In this document: positions 32,646-46,459 of the stretch, piece after piece | Layout: the number at the start of each line of letters is the position of its first letter | Numbering within the stretch: the first letter of the stretch is position 1 | DNA from: Corylus avellana | Taxonomy: Eukaryota > Streptophyta > Magnoliopsida > Fagales > Betulaceae | DNA: 64,000 nt | NCBI RefSeq assembly: GCF_901000735.1 | Contig: NC_081547.1 | Location: 27,763,382-27,827,381, forward strand | Direction: 5' to 3' | Notes under the pieces: generated by a model | Databases searched by the model: none | What the model saw: the letters and a program-made list of their open reading frames with translations, nothing else | Told to the model about the DNA's origin: nothing | Translations under genes and position numbers: made by a program

Positions 32646-35323
32646 TAACAAAGCAATAGAAGTTCTTCTAACTTTTTCAATGTGGGATAAAATGAAGAGC
32701 AATGCTACTCCGTGCTAAGCTGAAAATTAGATTTTCAAATCAACTTTAAATTTACTGATATGACATGTTTTAAATGACTTTTCATATTAATTACTTACAA
32801 TACGTCACATTAGTCGATATAAAAATCTAATATGAAAAATAACATTACTCTAACATAATTTTTTTTTTTTTTTGACATATCCACATAAAAGAGAAAGGAA
32901 ATTCAAACTAATGATTTTCACTTTATAAAACGTGGTGCTGTGGTTCCCAACCGATGAGACATGAGATCACAAATCCTTTTTTTTTACGTTTTTTTTTTTG
33001 AGGGGACAAATCCTTGACGAGACTCTTGTGAAGAAAATTTTGGAATATCTGTGGACTATTTGTGCATACACTACGATTTTGTGAAATATTCCACGAGATG
33101 CGACAATAAAAAAGCAAGGATGACTTAATTTATCTATTGATCCACCAAAAAAAAAAAAAAAAAAAAAGACTTTCTTTAACTATTATATATGCAAAAAGGA
33201 TGACTTAGTTTATCTATAAAAAAATAAAAAGCGAAAAAGGACTACTTACTTTATCTATATAAAATAAAAAATAAAAAAAGTAAAATAAAAAGAATGACTT
33301 ACTTTATCTAAATAAAAAAAAAAAAAAAAAAAAAGAAGAAGGATAACTTACTTTAGAAATGAGAAGTTAATTTTTTATTTTTTATTTGCATGTCGGCACA
33401 AAGAAAGAAAAGAGTGGGATTTAAATTTGTAACATACACTTCATGAGACGTGCTCCCCAAGTTGAGAACAAATGAAAAGTTAAACTAAAGGCCACTTAAT
33501 TTCCGTTTGAGCATGCTATATACAAATACAATAAATATTTTAAGTAAAATGAAATAAATTGTGAGAATTTGAGTTTAAATTCATACTTTTTTTGTTTTGT
33601 TTTTATATCATTTTAAATTATCATTTATCATAAAAATTTGAACTATAAAAAATGAGGAATTTATTCATTTTATTAGCCCTTTAACAATATGTAACTATTT
33701 AGGAAAGTTGTCCTCAAAGGATAGCTCAATCGGCTAGAACCACGTTTTATGGAGCGCAAGTCATTAGTTCCAATCTCCCATCATCTCTTATGTGGACATG
33801 TAATATATATATATTAAGAAAGTTTAACGAATGTTATCCATTCCATCATAATTGATTTTAGGGTAAAGTCTTCTTAATTCCCTCAAACTATTACCCTAAT
33901 GATAATTTATCCTTCAAACTATCAATGGCTACAATTTACCCCCCAAACTACCAAAACAATGATAATGTACCCTCACTTTTAACAAAATGAAATATTACCC
34001 TTACTAAAATCAAAACAAAATCTTAAAATTTATTTATTTTTTCAAAATTTTAAGGGTATTTTTGTTATATTGAAAATTATATATGGGTAATTTCGTCACT
34101 TTGCTAATACTGTGGGTACATTGTCATTGTTTTGATAGTTTTGAGGTAAATTGTCGCAATTGATAGTTTGGGGGTAGATTGTTATTAAGGTGGCAGTTTG
34201 AGGGGGATAAGTGTACTTTATCCTTGATTTTATCTTTCTTTCTTTTTTTCTTTTTCTTCTTTTTTGTTTTTCTTTCAAAAAAAAAAATCATAATAAGCCC
34301 GTAAGTAAATGCTTTGAGCTCTTCAAATTTAGTTATTTTTTCAAAAAATATAATTAAATATTTGGTTTTTTAAAAAATAGGTTTTTTTACTCAAATTTAA
34401 CTGTTGATTGATAAATAGTTTAGTTCGTTGAACTTTAATTTGTTTATTTTATATTAATTTTATTGAATTTTCAAATTATATTAAAAATTGTTTTAAAAAA
34501 AAAACATTTTATTAAAAAATACGAGTTTTTTTTTTTTTTTTTAAGATGTCCGCACAAGACGAGGGATGGGGATTCGAACTAGTGATCTTCGCTTCATTAG
34601 GCGTAGTCCTACCCGATTGATCTACCTCTTGGGGACATACAAGTTTTTTTTACATGGTAACAAAATGCACATATCACTTTTTTTCTACGAGATAAGTTGT
34701 AGGAAATTGATGTCATTTCTCAAATATGTCCGTTTGAATCGGGATTTCCAACAATAACTGGGGAATTGCCCTTTAATTTTTTGTTTAAATCTTGATCATT
34801 AATTCTCATCCAATAGTTTAGAATCTACCACGTGTTCACTAATTAAAAAATAATATTTTATTATTTAAATTATATATATATATAACAAAATGATAAAACA
34901 AAATACAAAATAAATAAAAATATATGAGGCGGCCGGCCACCCCCACCTGAGACATGGGTGTGGCCAAAAGCCACCCCCAAGGGCCGACTGGAGGTGGCCG
35001 AAACCACTCACGTGGCCCTAGAGGGTGGTTCGGCTTCCCCCCAGGGTCAAACCCACTTTTGGGTTTGGCCTTAGAGGGTAGCCAAACGACCCCCTCGAAG
35101 CCACCCCCAGCCGGCTATTGGGGGTGGATTTCGGACACCCCCATGGCCCTAAGGGGTGGTTCGGCCACCCGATCTCTCAACTAGGTGGGGTGGCTGGCCA
35201 CCCTATATATATATATATATATATCATTTTGTTTTATATTTTTTAAAAAAAAATTTAAATAATAAAATATTATTTTTTTAATTAGTTAACACATGGCAAA
35301 TTCCATGAGAATCAATGGTCAAA

Positions 35324-35365
<42 letters not shown>

Positions 35366-35482
35366 AAGGGCAATGCCCCAGCTTGCTGTGGATCACGATC
35401 CATGTCCGCTTACCCGCCATATTATAATGATTGAATCCCGACTTTTCGTAACCTTACAGAGCCGTACTCCTTTTTCGCTCTC

Positions 35483-36284
35483 ATGGCAGAAAAACTCACC
35501 TCTCTCTGGTTTTTCCATCTACTCCTATATCCTGTAAAGCCTCAAGATGATATTGCTAGACCCTTGTTGGACGAGTTCAGCGGCAGGCAACAACATGAGC
35601 TTAGACGACGTTGCAAGGGTTGACAACAATGGCGTACTTCGGGTAACAGACTTCTCGGCCATGGCACTCGGCCACGGGTTTTATTCACACCCAATCCAAT
35701 TCAAGAAATTCTTAACGAATCCATGTACATCGGGTTTTCTGCTACTACGGGTTTAGCAGCGAGCTCGCATTGTATCCTGGGTTGGAGCTTCAACGTGAAT
35801 GGAGACGCTAAATCTCTCGATTTATCTCAACTTCCTAGGCTCGCTCCCCACTACTGCCACTGGGACCAAAAAGAATCGTGGAGGCCTAATTGTTGGCGTC
35901 TCTGTTTCATGTGCTCTGGCTGTGATTTTGCTTACTGCTTTGTCGTTTTACATTGTCAGGAGGAAAAAGATGGCTGATGTGGTTGAGGAGTGGGAGCATG
36001 ATATTGGTCCGCATAGATTTCCTTACGAGGAGCTGAAGAAAGCAACAAAAGGTTTCAAAGAGATAGAGCTAATTGGATCTGGTGGATTCGGTCGAGTTTA
36101 CAAAGGAATTCTCCCAAACTCAGACACCCAATTAAGTTGCTGTCAAGCGTATTTCCCAACATTCAAAACAAGGTTTGCAATCGTTCATATTGGAGGTTTC
36201 TACTATTGGGCGTCTTCGTCATAGAAATTTGGTTCAATTATTGGGTTGGTGCCGTCGGGAAGCTGATCTACTACTTGTGTATGA
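35483..36284 (+). pseudogene. Second appearance of the deleted LecRK pseudogene
   Basis: Same sequence as 21,438-22,239 in reverse complement, with the same 436-bp deletion, 2-bp and 4-bp indels and filler junction. The shared lesions are present in two contigs, so they are real and not assembly noise. Confidence 0.9.
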
Positions 36285-36435
36285 TTGGCTTGAATTTGGT
36301 TCAATTTTCGGTAATTTTGTCACTTTGCTAGTATTGAGGGTACATTGTCATTGTTTTGGTAGTTTGGAGGTAAATTATCGCAATTGATAGTTTGAGGATA
36401 GATTGTCATTGGGGTGATAGCTTGAGGGGGATAGG

Positions 36436-37108
36436 TGTTAGGTAATTAGGCGTTGCTAATTCCTCTCCAGGATTTTGGGATCCAATCTGTCAAGAAAACA
36501 ACAACACACAAGTATGGTAAATAGTATTTTACCAAAGATACAACTCGGTATGTTCCTAGGTAAGATTGGAGGAGTCACACCGGTCTCACTTAAAATTCAA
36601 TCTTTCCTAGACAGAACATACACGTGTATTTTGATTAATACTATGAACACGCACAATCACACACAATACAAGAAATTTATACGTGGTACCACCAATACTG
36701 CCTACATACACCGAGTTGCAGAGATTTCACTACTTTGGAAGAAAATAACAAGGAGACTTTACAAGAGATATTTCTGAGAGAGATTGCACACAACTCTTCT
36801 ATGTTGTGATCTGCAATTCTTATATGCCTAACACTAGACTTATTTCTCTATACTCTTTTCTCTCAACCTTTCCTTCTTTTTCTCTCTCTATCTTTTCTTG
36901 TCTTAACTTTTTGAAACATTAAAGCTTGATGCTCCTTATATAGGTGTAGAAGGGTTTGTGAGAAATATGAAAGTTCATGGTTGGTGTAACAACCATACGC
37001 TATTTCTTTGACGGCTTAGTTGGTGCAACAACTATATACTATTCCTTTGACGTCTTCTAAAAGATACTACTTTTGTTTAATTTACTCATTTGGCTCCATT
37101 TTTCAACA
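36436..37108 (-). mobile_element. Second appearance of the 673-bp solo LTR
   Basis: Reverse complement of 20,614-21,286 with the same flanks. Confidence 0.85.
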
Positions 37109-39051
37109 ATAAGTTTACTTTACCCCTGATTTTATCTTTCTTTCTTTTTTTCTTTTTTTCTTTTTTTTTTTAAAAAAAACATTCATAATAAGCCTATAAG
37201 TAAATGCTTTGAGCTATTCAAATTTAATTATTTTTTTCAAAAAATATAATTAAATATTTGGTTTTTAAAAAAATAGGTTTTTTTACTCAAATTTAAGTAT
37301 TGATTGAAGAACTTATTAGGAGTACTATGATAAATAGTTCAGTTTTGGTCAACTTTAATTCCTTAATTTTATATTAATTTTATAAGTTCTCAAATTATAT
37401 TAAAAATTGTTGACAGTACGTTTTGGCTTTTTGCGAAGTGCAACACAACGTATATCACTCCCACGGCAACATGGCTCTGAAGCTCGTAGTCGTCTGTTGG
37501 TACCGGCCACCAGCAAACAATGATTGGGTTGCGACGGGAACTGTCACTCGACGTTTTGCTTTTTTGCTTCGAATAGGAATGGCAATCCTCCGTTCACCGT
37601 TTACATCTGGTTTTTGGTTTGGTTAAATCACGAGCTTTAAAAAGTGACGTGTGTCATATTATTGCAAATTACTTAAAAGACCACATTTTATTAAAAAATG
37701 AGTTTTTTTTTTTTTTTTTTTTGTACGTAGTATAACAAAATGTACATATCACTTTTTTCCTAACGAGATAAGTTAAAAAAAATTTAGAGCATCTCCATCA
37801 AACTCTTCATATTTAACATTTATCTAAAATTTTAACAAAATTCACAAAAGATATTATTTATCAAACTCTTTATTCAAAGTTAAATTTAACATTTGCTTTA
37901 ATTATTCTCCAAATATAAATACACCAAGAGCAAAAGTTATTTATTTTTTATTGGAGTGGCATTTTGATAAATCTTACATTGAATCAAAGTGAATGAGTTT
38001 CGTGACAATTATATTTATTAATAAAAAATAATATTTAGTTAAAATAAAAAAATATTTAGAGAATTTATAATTTTAAAAAGTAGCTAGTTAAATAAAATAA
38101 AAATAAAAAACACATTTTCCTTCTTTTAATGCTTTTAGATTACTTTATTGCTTTGCTTTTCCTATAATAGGAAGCTTGTAAACGTTCATAATAACCAATC
38201 AATGATATTTTTGAAATCAATCAAACTTGAGACTTTGCTCAACCTTTTTTTTTTTTGTTTTCAATTGAGCCGTAATGGATGCTCTTTGACCAGCTTTAGT
38301 TGGACACCGTCCACGAAATTTAACATGCAACTTCGTAATGAGTAGTGCGGCCTACAAAAAAAAGAAAGCAAAGCAGTTGGGTCCCATAACTGTCATCTTA
38401 TTCATGCCAAACCAATGAACATTAGACACATGTATTCAAATCCACATCGTCAAGCCGACTAATGATAAACACAACGTTGTGTGCATGAAATGCTCAGTAA
38501 TTTTTATTTATTTTTAATTAAAATATTAAAAAAAAAATTGCTGAGCATGCATGACTGTTCATACACGTCTGCGTTATGTGAATCATTACTCCGTCCAGCC
38601 ACTCAAGTAATTTCTCATTAATACTTGTACTTACAACATTCACAGTAATTTCTTTCTATATATATATATATATATATATATATGTAAAGAATGAAATTAC
38701 TTTTTGTTTTTCTACTTAAATAGACTTTACAATGACTTTTCTCTATATTTTTTTATGACATTAAAATATGTATATATTTTTTATTTTTAAAAAAATTTAT
38801 TTTTATATTTATTTATTTTGTATAAGGAGGTGTAAGACAAGAAAGAATGTCATATGATTATAATAAATGATGTGGTAATAATCTTAATGTATAAAGAAAA
38901 TATAAAAAGCTGCAGCTGAATTTTTACGATTGAGATTTTGCTTATATGTAGGGAAGGGAAGAAGCTGCGCGCTGGGACTCAGCCCCATATCAAAATCATT
39001 TAACACCCTGAATTTTCTCTAGTCACAAAGTTGAATTCTTTTTTCGCTTTC

Positions 39052-40334
39052 ATGGCAGAAAAACTCATCTCTCTTTGGATTTTCCTTCTACTCCTATGTC
39101 CAGTAAAGCCTAATTTGGACCATACTAGACTCTTGTTGGACGAACACAGCAGCGGGTTCAATGCTGCTGGCAACAACTTGGTCTTGGACGGTGCAGCAGG
39201 CGTTGCATCAACCAGCGAGTTCAATGCTGCTGGCAACAGCATGATCTTAGACGGCGTTGCAACCAGAGTTGAAGAGGTTGAGATCAATGACGTACTTCGG
39301 CTAACAGACTACGACACGACCATGGCACCCGGCCACGCGTTTTATTCAAACCCAATCCAATTCAAGAACTCCAGCGGTGAAGTCATGTCATTCTCCACCT
39401 CCTTCGCTTTCGCTATAATCCCCCAGCCTGGGAAGCAAGGCGGCGATGGCCTCGCTTTCGCAATCTCCCCCACAAAAGGGATTCCTGGGGCTAATGCGGG
39501 CTCTTATATTGGCCTCTTCAACAGCAGCAACAATGGGAACTTCTCGAACCGCATATTAGCGGTCGAATTCGACACTTACATGAATGAGGAGCTCGGTGAA
39601 ACCAATAACAACCATGTTGCCGTCGACATCAATAGCATAATATCCAACAAATCTGTTCCGGTCCCCTTTAATTTGACTAGTGGTCAGGTAATTCAGGCAT
39701 GGATCGATTATAATTCGCCTACAAATCAATTAAATGTCAGGATTGTGATGGACTCTGCCAAACCCAGTTCTATACTTTTGTCCTCTAAAGTGGACCTCTC
39801 ACAAATTCTTAATGAATACATGTACATCGGGTTTTCTGCTGGTACTGGTTTATTGACGAGCTCGCATTATATCATGGGTTGGAGCTTCAACGTGAATGGA
39901 GACGCTAAATCTCTCAATTTATCTCAACTTCCTAAGCTCCAGCTCCCCACTACTGCCACTGGGACCAAAAAGAATCGTGGAGGCCTAATTGTTGGCGCCT
40001 CTGTTTCATGTGCTTTGGCTGTGATTTTGCTTGCTGCTTTGACGTTTTACATCGTCAGGAAGATGAAGAGGGCTGATGTGGTTGAGGCCTGGGAGCATGA
40101 TATTGGTCCGCAAAGATTTTCTTACGACGAGCTGAAGAAAGCAACTAGGGGTTTCAAAGAGAAAGAGCTACTTGGATCTGGTGGGTTTGGTCGAGTTTAC
40201 AAAGGAACTCTGCCAAACTCGGACACCCAAGTTGCTGTCAAACGTATTTCCCATAATTCGAAACAAGGTTTGCGAGAATTCGTGTCGGAGGTTGTTAGTA
40301 TTGGCCGTCTTCGTCACAGAAATTTGATTCAATT
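39052..40334 (+). CDS. LecRK1 5' portion, second appearance (partial)
   Basis: Reverse complement of 17,386-18,668: signal peptide, lectin domain with the 21-residue duplication, membrane span and kinase N-lobe to the HRNLIQ segment, then cut by the 20-N gap. It does not reach the frameshift position, so it cannot confirm or refute that lesion. The open frame that continues past the gap to 40,413 is chimeric. Confidence 0.9.
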
Positions 40335-40354
40335 NNNNNNNNNNNNNNNNNNNN
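40335..40354. other. Scaffold gap (20 N)
   Basis: Joins a LecRK1 fragment (plus) head-on to a LecRK2 fragment (minus), both truncated in mid-gene, as expected for a false join between contigs that broke inside paralogous LecRK sequence. Confidence 0.95.
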
Positions 40355-40859
40355 TATTGATGTCGACGGCAACATGGTTGTTATCGGTTTCACCGTACTC
40401 TGCATTCATGTAAGTGTCGAATTCGACCGCTAATATGCGGTTCGAGGAGTTCCCATCGTTGCTGGAGTTGAAGAGGGCAATATAAGAGCCCGCATTAGCC
40501 CCAGGAATCCCTTTTGCGGGAGAGATTGCGAAAGCGAGGCCATCGCCACCTTGCTTCCCAGGCTGGGGGATTATAGCGAAAGCGAAGGAGGTGGAGAATG
40601 ACATGACTTCGCCGCTGGAGTTCTTGAATTGGATTGGGTTTGAATAGAACGCGTGGCCGGGTGCCATGGTCGTGTCGTAGTTTGTTAGCTGAAGTACGCC
40701 ATTGCTCTCAACCGCTGCAACGCCGTCTAAGGTCAAGTTGTTGCCCGCAGCACTGAACCCGCTGCTAAACCCGTCCAACAAGGGTGTAGCTACATCAGCT
40801 GGCTTTACTGGATGCAGGAGTAGAAGGAAAACCCAGAGAGAGAAGACTTTTTCTGCCAT
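40355..40859 (-). CDS. LecRK2 5' portion, second appearance (partial)
   Basis: Start codon at 40,859 with the [11 protein letters not shown] signal peptide; lectin domain up to the HVAVDIN segment, then cut by the gap. Same gene as 27,898-29,880. This minus orientation is probably the true one. Confidence 0.9.
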
Positions 40860-43470
40860 GAGAGGGAGGGAGGAAAGAAGAGTTGAGCTTTGTGAGGCAG
40901 AAGAAATTCAGGGTGGTAAATGAATTTAATATGGTGGGTGAGCGCGTAGATGTTTGAGAAATTGTTTCGTTGAATTTTCTTTCTTTATTTTTTCTTTTCT
41001 TGGCCAATAAGAAAATCGAAAGAGAATCCCAGATAAGGATGTAAGCGCTTGCAAACGAATCCCTAGAACAAAGACGGGTTGACCTACTGGCCCCTGGCCC
41101 CGGGACTTCGTCGTCTTCACGGACCTTGCCTTAGTTTCCGATCATTGAGACAACCAGCTTCAGAACCACGTGGGATGGTGGTGTCTTGCACTTTGCATAA
41201 AGGAAGTGGCCTACTCGAAAAAGTGCTGCGAAGAGAAACTCAGAAATCGTGCTACTTGATTAATCGATTTCACATGGAAACTCTTCAGGTTATGTTTGAA
41301 CACCACCCCACAATTACAGGCCATTTGAGTCTCACTTCATTGCTTCAATGTCAATTTTTCCAGCTTACTCCACGTGAATTTGGTAAGATATGAGCATATT
41401 ATAGTGTTTTTTTTTTTTTTTTCTAATTATGAGCATATTATAGTTGAAAGGTCTTTTTAGATGATTTATTTATTTATTTATATAATTATATTCATGTTTC
41501 AATATAATTCAAATTTGATAAGCCGATCTTTATGAATGATAATTTTTTATACAACTCGTAAACCTGATATAATTTTAACATGAAATTAATGAATTATGAT
41601 TAAGTAGTCTATAAAATTCAATTAAACTGCTCAAATTATGGTTAACTTGTATAATCTTATACTATATTTTGACACTACCCAAACTCAACACACTAATATG
41701 AATTGCCCTTGGGGATGGAGGGAGGGGGGACTAGCATATGCCATGGCCCCCCTCAACTCCAAACAGCTAAACATTTTTAAGGTAAAAACAAAATTATAAG
41801 GTACTAACTCTCAGTAGCAAAATTTGTTAACCCCCCTACTCATAATAGTTTCTAGTTCAATCCAGTCCTTGATTGCCACCCCCAAAATCTTTCTTTTTTG
41901 AATCATATATAATAATTTATAAATTCTTTTATTTTAAATAAGAAGTAAAGTGGAATCCAAAGTGAATTTAATTCACTTACATTAATAAGAAAATAAATTT
42001 AATTATTTAATTAATATTTTAAAAACTCTCACAATTTTTCATATTGAGCGCGGTCATTTGTAGTAATTAAAAATGAGACTGTCGCAAAAGAGTTGCTACG
42101 AGGTGACGTGTAATCCCTCTAGAAGTAGTTGCAAATTGCAATCCTAGGGTCTTGTTTTAGAAGCACTAGACCTGCCCCCAGTCTGAAACCCGCCGCTCTC
42201 TTGGCTACAATCACTTATCACATAGTCCTCGAGGGCGACTTCACGTGCCCCACATGGTCGGCAATTTAATTAATTCATACGTATTTAAAACACATATATA
42301 ATTTTTTTTTTTTGGTAATTTTATATATATATATATTTCAACAAAGTAAGAGCAATACTATATTTTTATTCTACAATGATGATCATGAACAATAATATAA
42401 ATTAAATTTTTATCTAATAATGCTGATGTAATAATCACAACTGATCCTTGAATTAGTAATGAAGTTTAATCGGTTGGGACCACGCATAATGAAGCGGAAG
42501 TTCCTAGTTTGAATTATTTCCCCTCTCTTGTGCGAACATATCAAAAAAATAATAATAATAATCACAACCGATCCTTGAATTAGTCATTGTTAAAATTTTT
42601 ATCTCATAATGTTAATGTGCTAGTTGCAACCAATTTTTTGATAAATTTTTATTAAAAAAATAAAGAAAAAAATAAAGGTTTAAATTCTCTTTTGCCCCTT
42701 AGGGTTTCAACCATTTTTTTTCTTTTCTTAAAATTTCATTTTTATCACAAGAAGTGCATGTGGTTTTCATAAAGATCAAGATGGTACTTCTATTAAAATT
42801 CCGTCCAAAACTTAACGGAACACCATATCAGCATCAATCAAATATCGCCACGTGTCATACAATTAATTTTTTTATAAAAAAATTAAAAAGATTAAAAATA
42901 TAGATTTTAAAAAAAAAAAAAAAAAATTGAGGGTGGCCGAACCAGCCCTCGCATCCATGGCCTACTCAAAAGGAATTGGATCACCTTGAGATGCCCACGA
43001 CTGCATGCCATGAACAACGCGCACTGCCTGTCGGAGTTAAGCTTACAAGCTGCCCATGATTGGTGTCAATCAGCAGCATCGCCGCCTTCAAATTCCCATG
43101 ACGACAAGCTTCATGCAATGGAGTCTCCAACCTGCTATTCTCAGTTGTGACCATGTCAGGCCACTGGGAGTGGTTTCGACTACTCCCAAACCTCCAGATG
43201 GGGCTGGCCACCCCATGGCCAAGGGGTGGCTACAATCACCATCACCCCAATTTTTTTTTAAATATATTTTTTAATCTTTTTAATTTTTTTTAAAAATTAA
43301 TTATATGACACGTGGCGACATTTGATTGGTGTTGACGTGGCACTCTGTTAAGTTTTGGGCGAAATTTTAATGGAGGTACTATCTTGGTCTTTATGAAAAC
43401 AACATATACTTCTGTGATAAAAATGAAACCTTAAGGAGAGAAAAAAAAAAAAAGTGTTTAAACCCTAGGG
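40355..43470. repeat. Reverse-complement copy of 25,288-28,402
   Basis: Contains the LecRK2 5' end, its upstream region and the ankyrin-carrying MULE in reverse complement. A rare difference is seen at 27,699 versus 41,058. It starts exactly at the 20-N gap while its partner starts exactly at the 100-N gap. Interpreted as an unmerged overlap. Confidence 0.9.
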
Positions 43471-43490
43471 GGCAAAAGAGTATTTAACCT
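42676..43490. mobile_element. Ankyrin-carrying MULE, complete copy
   Basis: Same element as 25,288-26,082 but with both ends intact: 815 bp from AGGTTTAAATTC to TATTTAACCT. The flanks hint at a 9-bp duplication (AAAAATAAA-like) but A-richness makes this weak. The ankyrin fragment lies at 42,949-43,157 on the minus strand. Confidence 0.7.
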
Positions 43491-43647
43491 AAACATAAAT
43501 TCAATAGTTAGTTGGGACTGTCATTGTGAGATAGTTGTATGATAAAATGTGATATATAATATTACTCATATCAGTTTAATAGATAAAGTAATGCCATAAA
43601 ATTTAAGAGTTAATTGGGATTGTCACTTTAGCAATGTAAGATAATTA

Positions 43648-43688
<41 letters not shown>

Positions 43689-45309
43689 GAAAAAATATAT
43701 CCACTCAATTTGAAATAAAACTTTGTTTGCTTGGACGGCTGTAAAACTATTTTATGGTTTTCTCTTTCTCCCAACGATGCCCGGGATTTTGTCCATAATC
43801 CCCATGTTTTGTAATTTTTTTTTTAAAAAAAAAATTAAGACAAATTACTTGTTAAAAAGAGAAAGTGCTGTCATAATTAGTAATGGACTTGTGATATCAC
43901 TGTTTATATAATGAGTAAATGTGTAGTAAATTCACCTGTAAACGTCAAGTGTCATATTTGTGTTAGATATTCATAATGACGAGTCATTACTAATATAATA
44001 TTATCCACTTAAGTAACGTCTTTACACAACATATTAAGACTTCAATATTGTTTACCTCCTCATATCCCCTATCTTTGATTAGGAATTGAAAAAGAAAAAA
44101 GTCACTCGATGATGATGGAATGGATAACATTTATTAACCTGTCTGCATTTGCCATTGCCTAATCTGCCTGTCCCACTTGAACCCAACCAAGAACATCTAA
44201 ATTCATGTCCTTAAAAGTATGAATCAAATGATTATATTCACCATTATTTCTAGCAAAATTAAAATAGCACATTTGTTGTATTGAAATTTATTGTTTCACT
44301 TAATTTTTCAATGATTTGTCCTTAATACTAACCGATACCCACGGCGTAAGAGAATTTGGCAATCACTCAAATTTTATGACCATTAATCTAATTTCTTAAT
44401 CGATTGGATGGTTTTCCCCTTTTGTCAACAATGTGGTATTACAAAAGAGACTATAAATTCGAACAGTATCTCTCACAATCTATCTTATTTCAATTGAAAT
44501 ATTAATCATATTGTCGGGTGTATGCCAAAGAAAATTGACCTAAGACATGTGACCTTTGATTTAAATCCCCATTTCTAATGTAAGTCATCCATACTTGTTC
44601 ATTGCGGTTGCATTTTGTGATTTGTCCTTAATACTAACCGATAACCACGGCGTAAGAGAATTTGGCAATTACTCAAATTTCTAACTATTAATCTGATTTT
44701 TCAATTGATTGAAAGAGTGCCCCTTTTGTCAACAATATGGTAATTATAAAAGAGACTGAATTCGAACTGTAACTCTTACAATTTATCTTATTTCAATTAA
44801 AATATTTATCATATTATCGGGTGTACGACCAAGGAAAGTGACCTAAGACATGTGACCTTTGATTTAACTCCCCATTTCTAACGCAAGTAAGCCATACTTG
44901 TTCATTTTGTGGCGGAGAATGTGAAAAAATCCCGAAAATTCCACAAAAGCAGCATGGTTGCACTAATTGTCCAAGAATATTCCAAAAATGTCTTCGCAAA
45001 AGTCCCCATCAAGGATTTGTCCTCTCATCGTTTTTTCCTCTAAATGGGTGACTGTGATGCGCCCACCGACTATTGCGAATCATGATGATTTTAGTACGGA
45101 AATATTATGAGAATTTGCCGCACGGCACAATGAATAAGAAATAAAGAAATGAATCTAGAATCAAGATAAGATAGGAGAGAATTTTAACCACGAGATTAAT
45201 TAATGTTTATTTCTCTCTTTTGAAAACAAAATAATACATTTTTTTTTTTTTGAAAATATCCGATAATAATTTACTTTTTAAAACACAAAATACAAAATGT
45301 GTTTCTGAA

Positions 45310-45651
45310 AATAATAATAATAATTTCACTTACTCCATGAAGTTACACACCTTTTGTAAATACGTTACTAATGTTCAAAGTCTCTTACTTTGATAAATCG
45401 AACTTTGATTTTTTTCTATTTTTTCCCATCGGTTATAAATTACAATTAAATTAAACTATGGAATAGAGTAATTTTAATAAGAGTATTTTAGTAATTTCAC
45501 ACATTTTCGTTTTGATTTAACAAAACATTATAACGAAATGGAAAAAGTGGAAGGAAATCAAAGTTCGATATACCAAAATGAGAGACTTTGAACATTGAGA
45601 GGTGTTTGTAAAAGGCACGTAACTTCATAGAGGTAAGTAAAATTACCTCCA
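45310..45651. mobile_element. MITE present only in copy a
   Basis: Inverted arms (AATTTCACTTACTCCATGAA and matching TTCATAGAGGTAAGTAAAATT) of about 110 bp. Absent from the corresponding place in copy b (about 48,250-48,300), so it inserted after the tandem duplication. End positions are approximate. Confidence 0.65.
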
Positions 45652-46082
45652 AAAAAACACAGTATACGCACTTTTTTAGATTTTTTCTTTTAACAAAATT
45701 GTTTACGCCTTCTAGAAAATAAATAAATGCTAATTTTTCAGATATAAAAGCATTTACATGTGGCTATTTTGTTGAGTCATGTAGAAAAAAACTTCACATT
45801 TGGTTAGTTAAAGTGGCTAAAAGTTTGTTGAGATACTACGGTGCTCACGGTAGCTCAACAATTAATAATAATAATAATAATAAAATCAATCTTATTATTT
45901 CTCTTTTTGGAGAATTTGGTATGTAGATAAATAAATAATGTTTTAAATGAAAAGGCAAAAGTTGAGAGCTAAACCGCCTAGATATAGGTTATTATTTGAA
46001 AAAGTGAATAACTAAATAAAAAATGATTTTTTAGTTAAAATGTAGCTAAATATTTATTTAGGTGTTACTATTTTAGAGAAAG

Positions 46083-46190
46083 AGATCTCCAATATGCGAA
46101 GAAGCTTCGGTTGTTGATAGACAGGATAGTGACGAGAGAATCTCCTTCTATCTATGAAGACAGGACAAGATCTCAAAGAAAAGATTAAAT
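46083..46190 (-). pseudogene. RNase H-like fragment, copy a
   Basis: Counterpart of 49,330-49,440; the minus strand gives a degraded IEGDS...TILSINN-like segment. Too short to be functional. Confidence 0.5.
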
Positions 46191-46459
46191 TAGGGACAAA
46201 TAGAATTTAGCACCCCAAATTACTAGTTATTTTTATTTTAGCTCTCTAATATTCAAAAAGTGATAAAGTAGACCAAAAACTACTAAACAGTTATAATTTG
46301 GTTAGTCTGTTAGTCATTACCTTCAAATAGGATGAAAAATTCAAAACTACATCATTTTGGCAAGGTTAAATTACTAAAATGCCGCTTTGAAAAGAAAAGA
46401 AAAAATCAATTAAAAAAGTGCCCCCAAAACGATGTCATTTTGAAAGGAAAAAAGAAAAG

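Larger units (their letters stand above)
32544..40334. repeat. Reverse-complement copy of 17,386-25,187
   Basis: Every element of 17,386-25,187 recurs here in reverse order and orientation: MITE end, SINEs, complete MITE (33,860-34,224), SINE (about 34,526-34,636), GC-core MITE (about 34,750-35,382), pseudogene, half MITE with solo LTR, LecRK1 5' part. Predicted proteins match exactly; the differences I noticed are mainly homopolymer and (TA)n lengths. It ends at the 20-N gap inside LecRK1. It is most simply an unmerged contig overlap rather than a real duplication. Confidence 0.9.
43310..46190. repeat. Tandem duplication, copy a (about 2.9 kb)
   Basis: Collinear with 46,575-49,440 from the MULE right arm through AGTTAGTTGGGA, CTTGGACGGCTGTAAAACT, CTTAATACTAACCGATA and the RNase H relic. 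An internal local duplication repeats part of it at 44,310-44,450 and 44,620-44,760. It contains a (TA)n tract at 43,650-43,685 and no intact gene. Part of it (44,900-45,030) is related to the distal LecRK flank (7300-7440). Confidence 0.75.

Noticed and set aside
40329..40413. Fusion proteins across the 20-N gap
   Set aside because: Open frames that include N-coded residues join two different truncated genes on opposite strands; they are artefacts.
32544..43470. A giant biological palindrome or inverted duplication of LecRK genes
   Set aside because: Its limits fall on assembly gaps and it resolves into simple end overlaps when the middle contig is reversed; see the first finding.
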